Virus record (IMG/VR): IMGVR_UViG_3300038696_000421
Coordinates: 1-27,005 of that record
DNA from: a virus
Length of the DNA stretch: 27,005 nt
Direction: 5' to 3' (one strand)
In this document: in pieces, positions 5,983 to 12,392 of the stretch
Position numbering within the stretch: position 1 is the stretch's first letter
Layout of the letters: every line of letters starts with the position of its first letter
The notes under the pieces: model-generated
Seen by the model: the letters and a program-made list of their open reading frames with translations, nothing else
Told to the model about the DNA's origin: nothing
Databases searched by the model: none
Made by a program: the position numbers and the translations under genes

Positions 5983-7004
5983 GCGGATCGGTAGCAGTGC
6001 GCGCGATGCTGGTGGAGGTGAATTGCATGGTGATCGCGCTAAAGCGCCAGCAGGAGGTTTTGCGCGACCTGGTGGACAGTGTCGAGAAGGCCGAGGGGTT
6101 GGGATGCGAGGTTTCGGTCGAGACCGAGGTGATCGGGCAGACGCGGCGCGTGCGGCTGGATGTGTTGATGTCGGCCCCAGTGCCTGTGCCGGTGGCGCGG
6201 TCGGTGCCAATGGGGCGCGGGTTCGAGGTGGCGTTGGCCGAGGCGGACAAGCTGGATGCGACGCCACCGCTTGACCCGGCGCTGCGGCGCGAGGCGGTGG
6301 CGGATATTGCGCCGGTGGCGGTGGCGGAGGTTGCGCCGGAGGTGGTGGCCGATGTTGCGCCGGAGGTTGTGACGACGATCGTGGTGGACTTGCTGGACGA
6401 GGGGCCAAAGTTTCGGATCGAGGCAGCGCCCGAGCTTGGGCCTAAGCCGGTGGCGGAGGTTGTGCCGCGCGTTGCGACGTCCGCTGTACCGTTTGCAGCG
6501 CTTTGGACGGACATCGAGGATGCGACGGCCGTTGCGATGAAGGCCAAAGGGCATACCGCGCGCGAGATTGCAGAGCTGTTGGGACGCCCAGTGCCGGGTA
6601 CGCAATATCGGCTGAAAACGATGCTGAAAGAGCGCGTCGCACAAGCGCAGACCGGGGCGGCAACGCCGGCGGCAGCAAAGGCCGAGGTTGCGCCGCCGCG
6701 CGAGGATGACAACGCGCCCGCGCCCGCGCCCGCGACCACGACCACGCTGGAGGATCATATCGCCGGGCTGCGCCGGTCGGGGTCTTTCTGGACGCTGGAG
6801 CGGGATGAGGACCTGATGCGGCTGGCCGATCTGGGGTGGGACCCGGACACGCTGGCGCAGGAGATGGAGTGCGCGGCGCTGGATATCACCACCCGGTTCA
6901 AGGTGCTGACCGACAACAAGCGGTTTCCGCGTGCTGCGGTGGCGAAGTATCTGGCCGAAATCACGGCGGATGCGGTGCCGGTCGTCGCGTCGGGCGCGCG
7001 GTGA
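5979..7004 (+). CDS. two-repeat Myb/SANT-like DNA-binding protein
   Basis: This 341-residue protein has a layered architecture. Residues 1-60 are helical. About residues 105-140 form a degenerate repeat of the type VA(E/D)VAPEVV. Two Myb-like helical modules follow: the first near residues 175-215 (LWTDIEDATAVAMKAKGHTA, then AELLGRPVPGTQYRLKTML), the second near residues 265-310 (SFWTLERDEDLMRLADLGWD, then DITTRFKVL). A Pro/Ala-rich linker with APAPAPATTTT lies between them. Each module has the opening Trp, the acidic pair and the final helix with Arg. It probably binds DNA, perhaps as a replication or transcription factor. A good ribosome binding site (GGAG/AAGGGA) supports the start. Confidence 0.7.
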   Translation: MSGSVAVRAMLVEVNCMVIALKRQQEVLRDLVDSVEKAEGLGCEVSVETEVIGQTRRVRLDVLMSAPVPVPVARSVPMGRGFEVALAEADKLDATPPLDPALRREAVADIAPVAVAEVAPEVVADVAPEVVTTIVVDLLDEGPKFRIEAAPELGPKPVAEVVPRVATSAVPFAALWTDIEDATAVAMKAKGHTAREIAELLGRPVPGTQYRLKTMLKERVAQAQTGAATPAAAKAEVAPPREDDNAPAPAPATTTTLEDHIAGLRRSGSFWTLERDEDLMRLADLGWDPDTLAQEMECAALDITTRFKVLTDNKRFPRAAVAKYLAEITADAVPVVASGAR

Positions 7005-7007
7005 TCC

Positions 7008-8186
7008 ATGGGCGCGCCTGCCCCCAGTTCGCGCCAGCGTTATGCACTGGACGAGATCAAGGCGATGCTGATCGCGCGCGCCTTTGATGTGGCGCAGCAT
7101 TATGCGCCGCCGGTGCCGGGGGCGCATATCGACAAGGGTGGCTGGTGGACGCTTAACCCCGGCCGGGCCGATCGCAGCGTGGGCAGTTTTGTCGTGTGGA
7201 TCGAGGGGCCGAAGGTTGGATCGTTCCGCGATTTCGCCAGTGGCGATTTTGGCGATCTGCTGGACCTGATCCAACTGTCGCTGGGGTGCAGTGTGACCGA
7301 TGCGCTGCGCGAGGCGCGTGGATATCTGGGTTTGCAGAACGACGATCCGGCGGCGCAGAGGATCAGGGCCGAGGCGATCGAGCGGGGCCGCAGGATGCGC
7401 GCCGAGGCCGAGGCGAAGGCCCGTGCCGATGCCGAGCGGCGTGCCAGGCAGGCGCGCGCGATCTGGCTGGCCGGGCGCGAGGCGCTGCGCGGCACGCCGG
7501 TCGAATTTTACCTGCGCGACCAGCGCGGCATTGATCTGGCGGCGTTGGGCCGCCAGCCGCGCGCCCTGCGATATGTGCCCGAGCTGTTCTACACCCATGT
7601 CGACGGCGAAAGCGGCGAGATCATCGAGGGGCGCTGGCCTGCGATGGTGGCGATGGTGACCAACGGGCGCGGCGAAAGCGTCGCAGTGCATCGCACCTGG
7701 CTGGCGCAGGCGGCAGGCGGCGGATGGGGCAAGGCCCCGGTGCCCGAGGCCAAGAAGGTGCTGGGCAATTATGCCGGGGCCGCGATCCACATCTGGTCTG
7801 GTATCGGGCCGCGCGGCGGCAAGGCCGGGCCGTTGTCGCAATGCGGGGCGGGCGCGCATGTGTATCTGACCGAGGGCATCGAGGACGCGCTGTCGGTTGT
7901 GGCGCTGTTGCCCGAGGCGCGGGTGCTGGCCGGGATCAGCCTGTCGAATATCGGCCAGGTGGTTTTGCCCTTGAATGTGGCGACCCTGACGATCGTGGCG
8001 GACCAGGACGAGGGGCCAGAGCAACAGGCGGCGCTGGCGCGTGCGGTGGAGCGGCACGCGGCGCAGGGGCGCGCCGTCCGGCTTTGGCAGAACCGGCACG
8101 GCGGCAAGGATTTGAACGACGCGCTGCGCGCTGCGATCAGCAAACAGAAAAACACGGGGGCAGGCGATGAAAGATCAGCGCAATAG
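7008..8186 (+). CDS. DNA primase with Toprim domain
   Basis: This 392-residue primase would prime phage DNA replication. Residues 25-110 resemble the fold around a CHC2 zinc-binding domain (GGWWTLNPGR, VGSFRDFASGDFGDLLDLIQ), but the zinc cysteines are absent. Residues 120-150 are a charged coiled helix. Residues 150-280 match the phage primase core ending in KKVLGNYAGAAIHIW. The Toprim domain shows Glu289 in YLTEGIEDALSV and the Asp332/Asp334 pair in VADQDEG, followed by GGKDLNDAL. No helicase motor is present, so this is a primase-only protein; the P-loop protein at 10089 likely supplies the helicase. Confidence 0.85.
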   Translation: MGAPAPSSRQRYALDEIKAMLIARAFDVAQHYAPPVPGAHIDKGGWWTLNPGRADRSVGSFVVWIEGPKVGSFRDFASGDFGDLLDLIQLSLGCSVTDALREARGYLGLQNDDPAAQRIRAEAIERGRRMRAEAEAKARADAERRARQARAIWLAGREALRGTPVEFYLRDQRGIDLAALGRQPRALRYVPELFYTHVDGESGEIIEGRWPAMVAMVTNGRGESVAVHRTWLAQAAGGGWGKAPVPEAKKVLGNYAGAAIHIWSGIGPRGGKAGPLSQCGAGAHVYLTEGIEDALSVVALLPEARVLAGISLSNIGQVVLPLNVATLTIVADQDEGPEQQAALARAVERHAAQGRAVRLWQNRHGGKDLNDALRAAISKQKNTGAGDERSAQ

Positions 8187-8436
8187 GCATTTTGGGCCGA
8201 TCAAGGGCCTTGGCCTTGAGGTTGAAGAGGCGGCAGGTGGGCGGGTGCGGTTTGTCATCGTGCAGCGGCACGCCTTGCCGCCGCATGATGTTGTCGAGCG
8301 GGTGACGCTGCACGATTATGCCGAGGTTGAGTTGTTGCGCACCTTTCTATTGATCCCGGTCAATTTCTTTGCCGGGGCCGATGGTGGCGCGCCCGCGCGG
8401 GCGGTGCAGGACATGACCGGCGAGGGCGCGGCATGA
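8167..8436 (+). CDS. hypothetical small protein after primase
   Basis: This 89-residue protein overlaps the primase end by 20 bases in another frame. It is beta-rich in the middle (GRVRFVIVQRH, VERVTLHDYAEVELLRTFLL) and ends with an Ala/Gly tail. No family is recognised. A GGGGGCAGG segment upstream of the ATG can act as ribosome binding site, and its own stop overlaps the next start, supporting a coupled gene. The function is unknown. Confidence 0.62.
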   Translation: MKDQRNRHFGPIKGLGLEVEEAAGGRVRFVIVQRHALPPHDVVERVTLHDYAEVELLRTFLLIPVNFFAGADGGAPARAVQDMTGEGAA

Positions 8437-8567
8437 TCTGGGTGCTTTGGGTCGAGATCGGGCCGGAGGTGGTTGGTTTCGGGCCGCTGACGCTGGCGCA
8501 ATGCGTGTATCTGATTGAGGGGTTCTTGCCGCACATCATCGCCGTTTGCCTGCCGTGGCAAGGGTGA
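8433..8567 (+). CDS. 44-residue hydrophobic protein
   Basis: This small gene begins MIWVLWVEIGPEVVGFGPLT and ends CLPWQG. It starts in an ATGA overlap with the preceding stop and ends 11 bp before the convergent ArdC operon. It contains several Trp, is strongly hydrophobic and has a possible membrane-associated stretch around residues 21-42 (LAQCVYLIEGFLPHIIAVCL). The function is unknown. Support comes from the coupling and from coding-like base use. Confidence 0.5.
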   Translation: MIWVLWVEIGPEVVGFGPLTLAQCVYLIEGFLPHIIAVCLPWQG

Positions 8568-8578
8568 GCATGCAGGGT

Positions 8579-8800
8579 CTATTTTCCGCGCAGCCGTTCG
8601 GGCCATTCGGGCGGGCGGAAGCCTGCGCGCAGCCAGCGCATGACCTGCGCCGCAACCGGGTTGACACCGCGCGCGGTGCTGGCCCCGTCACGGGCCAGCC
8701 ATTTGCGGATTGTCGTGTCGCTGGTGTCGAGAATGCGGGCAAGGTCGCCTTGGGTCAGGTCGAGCTGGCGCATGATCTGGCGGAATTCGTCGGGGGTCAT
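8579..8800 (-). CDS. XRE-type helix-turn-helix protein
   Basis: This 73-residue DNA-binding protein carries a helix-turn-helix at residues 3-38 (DEFRQIMRQLDLTQGDLARI, DTSDTTIRKWLARDGAS). A C-terminal helix with a Trp/Arg-rich end (VMRWLRAGFRPPEWPERLRG) follows. This is the shape of small phage XRE-like regulators that repress their own operon. It is the last gene of the ArdC operon, whose promoter contains a perfect 17-bp palindrome, so autoregulation through that site is an attractive inference. It ends 11 bp from the convergent early operon. Confidence 0.8.
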   Translation of the reverse strand: MTPDEFRQIMRQLDLTQGDLARILDTSDTTIRKWLARDGASTARGVNPVAAQVMRWLRAGFRPPEWPERLRGK

Positions 8801-8818
8801 TGTCGTTCCGATCTGTGT

Positions 8819-9022
8819 TCATGTTACGGAAAACAGGTAAAGTCGGCCGCAGTCAAGCGGCAGCGCTTCAAGATGCAGGATGGCCCGCGCGGCAGGGATC
8901 AGGCGCGTCTGACCGGCCAGAGTAACTGCGCGCAACATCGCGCGTTCATCGAACGGCAGGCCATTTGCAAGCGTCAGGACGAGAGCGCGGGCGGTGCGGG
9001 TGGTTTCGAGAGGACATGGCAT
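8819..9022 (-). CDS. hypothetical small protein in the ArdC operon
   Basis: This 67-residue protein starts MPCPLETTRTARALVLTLAN and has no recognised domain. AAAAGGA lies about 9 nt upstream of the ATG, supporting the start. It lies between ardC-like and HTH genes on the same strand. The sequence suggests a single alpha/beta unit (RAILHLEALPLDCGRLYLFS). The function is unknown; a role alongside ArdC in evading host restriction is possible from context only. Confidence 0.6.
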   Translation of the reverse strand: MPCPLETTRTARALVLTLANGLPFDERAMLRAVTLAGQTRLIPAARAILHLEALPLDCGRLYLFSVT

Positions 9023-9059
9023 TGGGCAATCCTTTTGCTTTGTGGTGGCGCATGGGATG

Positions 9060-9077
9060 CGCGCCCCGCAGGGCGCG
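9060..9077 (-). promoter_or_regulatory. hairpin after the ArdC gene
   Basis: CGCGCCC (9060-9066) and GGGCGCG (9071-9077) form a 7-bp stem with a CGCA loop in the short gap after the ArdC stop. No U-tract follows. It may stabilise the 3' end of the ardC message or lower downstream expression. Confidence 0.4.
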
Positions 9078-9088
9078 GCACCGATGCG

Positions 9089-9967
9089 TCATTCCGCAGC
9101 GATCGCAGCGGCTGGCGCGCTGGCAAGGGCCAGAGCGTAGTCCGTCGCCTTTTGCGCGGCGGCGGCGGCGCGGAAAATGAACCGCTTGTCGTCGCGCAGG
9201 GCCTTGAGCCAAGAGCCGATATAGGCGGCCGAGTTTTCGGTATTCAATTCGGCCCCGAGGCGGGCGCAAAGGAAGCACGCCCCCAGTTCGGCGACCAGCT
9301 CCTCGAAGGCGTAATCTGCCTGCCCTGCGATTTTCAGCCGATCAAGGCGCGACTTGTGGCCAGTCCAGTGCACCAGTTCGTGCGCGAGGGTGCCATAGTA
9401 ACCGGCAGCGGTGGCATACTGGGCGAGGCGCGGCATGTGGATCGTGTCGGGGCCAGGGCGGTAGCAGGGGTTGCATCCATCGACCAAGATGCGCGCGCCG
9501 GTGGCTGCGAAGAAGTTTTCCATCGCGTCGATCGCGTCGGGGCCTTCGCCGTCCGCCGGTTCGAAAAGATCGGGGGTCAGATCGCAGGGCAGGCCGTCGA
9601 TCTGTTGGACATTGAAAACCGTGTAGCTTTTCAGGAAGGGGATTTTCACCGCCTCGCCTGCATCATTTTCGCGGTCAAGCGCCGAATAAAAGACGATGCG
9701 CGAGCCCTTTTCGCCTTTGCGGACGTTTCCGCCTACGGCCTTTGCTTGCTTGAAGGTCATCCACTGGTCGGCAGTGAAGCCGTACTTTTCGGCCGCGATC
9801 CAGAGCAGCAGAACGTTGATGCCCTGGTAGAATTCGCCCGTCGCGCGGCGCGGCAGGGTGAAGACCGGCTTGCCGCCTTTCCAGTCCTTGTGCCAGGGCA
9901 ATGCACCCTTTTCCAAATGAGCAACGATCGCGTCGGTGATTTCCTGGTGAATGTCGATCCGGGTCAT
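9089..9967 (-). CDS. ArdC-like antirestriction protein (ssDNA-binding domain plus zincin metalloprotease)
   Basis: This 292-residue protein matches the ArdC family. The N-terminal domain (residues 1-125) has the ssDNA-binding signature IDIHQEITDAIVAHLEKGAL, PWHKDWKGG, FYQGINVLLLW, and WMTFKQAKAVGGNVRKGEKG. The C-terminal zincin domain carries HELVH at 196-200 (TLAHELVHWTGH), followed by a FEELVAELG helix that would supply the third zinc ligand. ArdC proteins protect incoming DNA from restriction during plasmid transfer; in a phage the natural inference is protection of entering or replicating DNA. It is transcribed against the surrounding early genes from its own promoter. Confidence 0.92.
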   Translation of the reverse strand: MTRIDIHQEITDAIVAHLEKGALPWHKDWKGGKPVFTLPRRATGEFYQGINVLLLWIAAEKYGFTADQWMTFKQAKAVGGNVRKGEKGSRIVFYSALDRENDAGEAVKIPFLKSYTVFNVQQIDGLPCDLTPDLFEPADGEGPDAIDAMENFFAATGARILVDGCNPCYRPGPDTIHMPRLAQYATAAGYYGTLAHELVHWTGHKSRLDRLKIAGQADYAFEELVAELGACFLCARLGAELNTENSAAYIGSWLKALRDDKRFIFRAAAAAQKATDYALALASAPAAAIAAE

Positions 9968-10017
9968 GGTGTCAAACTCCCTGCGTTGGTGCGCTTCATT
10001 GCGCGGCTGACCTGTCT

Positions 10018-10056
10018 ACTAATAGCGCCATTGGCGCTAGTGTCAATCTATAAAAT
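10018..10056. promoter_or_regulatory. ArdC promoter with palindromic operator in its spacer
   Basis: On the minus strand a perfect -35 TTGACA (10041-10046) is separated by 16-17 bp from a TATTAG/ATTAGT -10 (10018-10024). The spacer is filled by the perfect 17-bp palindrome TAGCGCCATTGGCGCTA (10023-10039). A protein bound there would block RNA polymerase. An AT-rich TATAAAAT (10049-10056) could be the -10 of a rightward promoter for the gene at 10089, so one site may control both directions. Confidence 0.68.
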
Positions 10057-10088
10057 ATCATGCTTCGAAAAAAAGATCGGGGCTTGTC

Positions 10089-11987
10089 ATGGTTGACCAA
10101 GACAGCCTGCGAGCCGAGCTGGAAAGCGCGCCGGTGGTGGCGGTGGGGGCTTCGCCCAGTGCTGTGGCCAGTGCTGCGCCTGATGCCGCACCAGGTGCCG
10201 CGAATGGCACGGGTGCGCCGGAGCCTGCGCCGGGTGGCGCGGGCGATGGGGGCAAGAAAAAGGGCCGACCGCGCGGCGAGATATTCAGGGATTGCCCCGT
10301 GGTGCCGCTGGGGGTTTATGGCGATGTGTCGTATTACCTCGACCGGCTGGGGCAGCTGCGCGCGATCGACAATCATAGCCTGGACAAGATCAGGCATGTT
10401 TTCGGCGGCGATGTGCGGCTTTTGTCGATGCATTTTCCGCAATACGACAAGGACGGCGACAAAAAGCCCGGCAAGTTCGATCAGGCATCGGCGGCGGCGG
10501 TGATGACCGAGGCCAGCGCCGAGCGGGGCGTGTGGTCACCCGTGGGCCGGGTGCGCGGAGCAGGTGCGTGGGCGGATGATGACGGCAGCCTGATCTATCA
10601 CGCGGGCGACGAGGTGTTGATCGGCGGCAGGTGGCTGCGGCCTGGTGTTTATGCGGGGCACGTGTACCCAGCGTCCGACCCGGTGCCACGGCCAGCGCCG
10701 ACGGCGCGCGGTGATGCGGCAGGCGAGGCGCTGGCGCTGATCTCGACCTGGGCGTGGCGGCGGCCAGACATCGACCCGCAGCTGGCACTAGGCGTGGCCT
10801 GTGCGCAGATGATGGGCGGTGCGCTCGATTGGCGGCCCGTGGGCTGGCTGACCGGCGACGCGGCGACCGGCAAGAGCACGTTTCAGAAGTTCCTCTTGTG
10901 GCTGCACGGCGGCGAAGCGGGGCTGTTGCAGGCCGCCGATGCGACCGAAGCCGGGATCCGGTCAGTCGTGGGATATTCGAGCCTGCCAGTGGCGGTGGAC
11001 GAGCTGGAGCCTGACAAGGACAACCCGCGCAAGGTCAAGGCCGTGATCGAGCTGGCGCGCCGGGCGGCATCGGGCGGCCAGATTTTCAGGGGCGGTGCCG
11101 ACCAGAAGGGGCACCAATCGAACGCCCAATCGGCATTCCTTTTTTCGTCGATCCTTGTGCCGCCGATGCCTGCACAGGACCGCAGCCGGTTGATCCTGCT
11201 GGACCTGAACCAGCTTCCCCCCGACGCCCCCAAGATCAGTCTCGATCCGCGCAAGTGGCGCGGCGTGGGCGCGCAGATACGCCGCGCGCTGATCGAGGGG
11301 TGGCCAACGTGGCCCGCGCGGCTGGAGCTGTGGCGCGCAACGCTGGCGCGGCATGGGCAGACCGGGCGCGGTGCCGACAATTTCGCAACCGTGCTGGCCA
11401 TGGCCGACATGGCGATGCGGTCAGATATGCCGGGGGCCGACGAGCTGAACGCCTGGGCGCGCAAGGTCAGCCATGCCAGCACCGAAGACGCGCTGGAAGT
11501 TGGCAGCAATGCCGACGACATGCTGATGCGCCTGATGGGCCAGCCGCTGGACGTGTGGCGACGTGGCCGGAAGTTTACCGTCGGTCAGTGGGTGGCCATG
11601 GCGGCGCGGATGCCCGGCGCGCGCGATGCGATCGACGAGGCGACGCCCGACACGGCCAACCAGTTTCTGGCGCCCTATGGTCTGCGCGTGCGCGGGCGCG
11701 GATCGGAGGCGGCGCTTTGCATCGCCAACCGCCCGCTGGCGCTGTTGAGCGAGCTCTTCAAGGACAGCCCGTGGGCAGAGGGCGTTTGGAGCCAGGCGGC
11801 GCGGCGATTGCCCGGGGCCAAGGCCACGCCGCCGCTGCACTTTGCAGGCGCATCGAGCCGCGCGTGGGAAGTGCCGCTGGCCGGTATTCCGGGGCTTTTG
11901 CAGTTTCCGGCCGACCGTGACGACGGGCAAAACCCCGCCGCACCACCCGGTTACGGATTGCCCTCAGATGCGGAGGATTTCGTATGA
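10089..11987 (+). CDS. P-loop replicative helicase-like protein
   Basis: This 632-residue protein probably acts as the replication helicase. Residues 1-55 are a disordered Ala/Pro tail. Residues 56-64 form an AT-hook-like KKKGRPRGE. Residues 65-200 are a DNA-interaction or primase-like N-domain. The ATPase core has Walker A at 256-263 (GDAATGKS) and a Walker B candidate at 301-305 (VAVDE), followed by a sensor-like QSAFLFSSI. The C-terminal 150 residues look like a winged-helix region. The architecture resembles phage and plasmid D5/DUF927-type replication proteins. It is placed directly before the iteron array, which suits origin recognition or loading. The family assignment beyond P-loop ATPase is inference. 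Confidence 0.75.
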   Translation: MVDQDSLRAELESAPVVAVGASPSAVASAAPDAAPGAANGTGAPEPAPGGAGDGGKKKGRPRGEIFRDCPVVPLGVYGDVSYYLDRLGQLRAIDNHSLDKIRHVFGGDVRLLSMHFPQYDKDGDKKPGKFDQASAAAVMTEASAERGVWSPVGRVRGAGAWADDDGSLIYHAGDEVLIGGRWLRPGVYAGHVYPASDPVPRPAPTARGDAAGEALALISTWAWRRPDIDPQLALGVACAQMMGGALDWRPVGWLTGDAATGKSTFQKFLLWLHGGEAGLLQAADATEAGIRSVVGYSSLPVAVDELEPDKDNPRKVKAVIELARRAASGGQIFRGGADQKGHQSNAQSAFLFSSILVPPMPAQDRSRLILLDLNQLPPDAPKISLDPRKWRGVGAQIRRALIEGWPTWPARLELWRATLARHGQTGRGADNFATVLAMADMAMRSDMPGADELNAWARKVSHASTEDALEVGSNADDMLMRLMGQPLDVWRRGRKFTVGQWVAMAARMPGARDAIDEATPDTANQFLAPYGLRVRGRGSEAALCIANRPLALLSELFKDSPWAEGVWSQAARRLPGAKATPPLHFAGASSRAWEVPLAGIPGLLQFPADRDDGQNPAAPPGYGLPSDAEDFV

Positions 11988-12103
11988 TGACCCGGCGCGA
12001 TAACGGCAAGCCCTTGGAAACGCTGGTTTCATCCCGCTTGCCCCGCACCCCGTGGCGTGCCATTATTTCCCTGCGGTGGGAGTGCTTCGCCCCGGGTATG
12101 GGG

Positions 12104-12353
12104 CTGCTACAGTGTAGCAGGCATGTAGCAGGCAGTGTAGCAGGCAAAAGCCCTGCGATTTCAGCCCCTTACCCCGTATCTGCTACGCTGCTACGCCTGA
12201 TGTGCATTCCCTCGTATGCATGCACACACGCGCGCGCGCGCATGCGGCAATGTATATATATCTGTAGCAGCGTAGCAGAGATATATAAGTATCTGAAAAG
12301 ACAGGCCGAAATGCTGCTACGGTGCCTGCTACATGCCTGCTACACCGTAGCAG
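12104..12353. repeat. mirror-symmetric iteron array, 12 x GTAGCAG/CTGCTAC
   Basis: GTAGCAG starts at 12114, 12125, 12137, 12264, 12272 and 12347. CTGCTAC starts at 12104, 12180, 12188, 12314, 12326 and 12337. From the outside inwards the spacing is 10, 11, 12, 43, 8 on the left and 10, 11, 12, 42, 8 on the right, so the whole array is its own reverse complement in layout. The outer 31 bp of each arm match at 30 positions (12104-12134 against 12323-12353) and the inner 15 bp match exactly (12180-12194 against 12264-12278), while the stretches between have diverged. Confidence 0.92.
12213..12246. repeat. 34-bp alternating purine-pyrimidine tract (Z-DNA prone)
   Basis: This is an uninterrupted alternation of pyrimidine and purine made of TG/CA steps and a run of CG steps (12229-12241). 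A second TA-alternating stretch follows at 12251-12261. The symmetry axis of the iteron array (about 12228.5) falls inside the tract. Such sequence readily adopts Z-form or melts under negative supercoiling. Confidence 0.85.
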
Positions 12354-12392
12354 GTGCGGCCAACCCCTTGAAAATGCTGGAAAAGGGGGGGA

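Larger units (their letters stand above)
11988..12392. other. 405-bp non-coding segment, candidate replication origin
   Basis: This segment lies between the helicase gene and the packaging genes. An open frame exists from 11984 to 12412, but inside the repeats it uses CTA, ATA, GTA and AGA codons that the neighbouring genes avoid, so it is probably not a gene. The region carries a mirror-symmetric array of 12 GTAGCAG/CTGCTAC heptamers, a central alternating purine-pyrimidine tract and flanking AT-rich (TA)n stretches. These are typical ingredients of an iteron origin. Functional assignment is inference. Confidence 0.6.

Noticed and set aside
6039-8099. 686-codon minus-strand open frame opposite the Myb-like and primase genes
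   Set aside because: Its composition (His/Arg/Pro/Leu-rich) is the typical antisense shadow of high-G+C coding sequence; the plus strand encodes clear domains.
12104-12353. CRISPR array
   Set aside because: Repeats are only 7 bp, occur in both orientations and are irregularly spaced with mirror symmetry; no cas genes.
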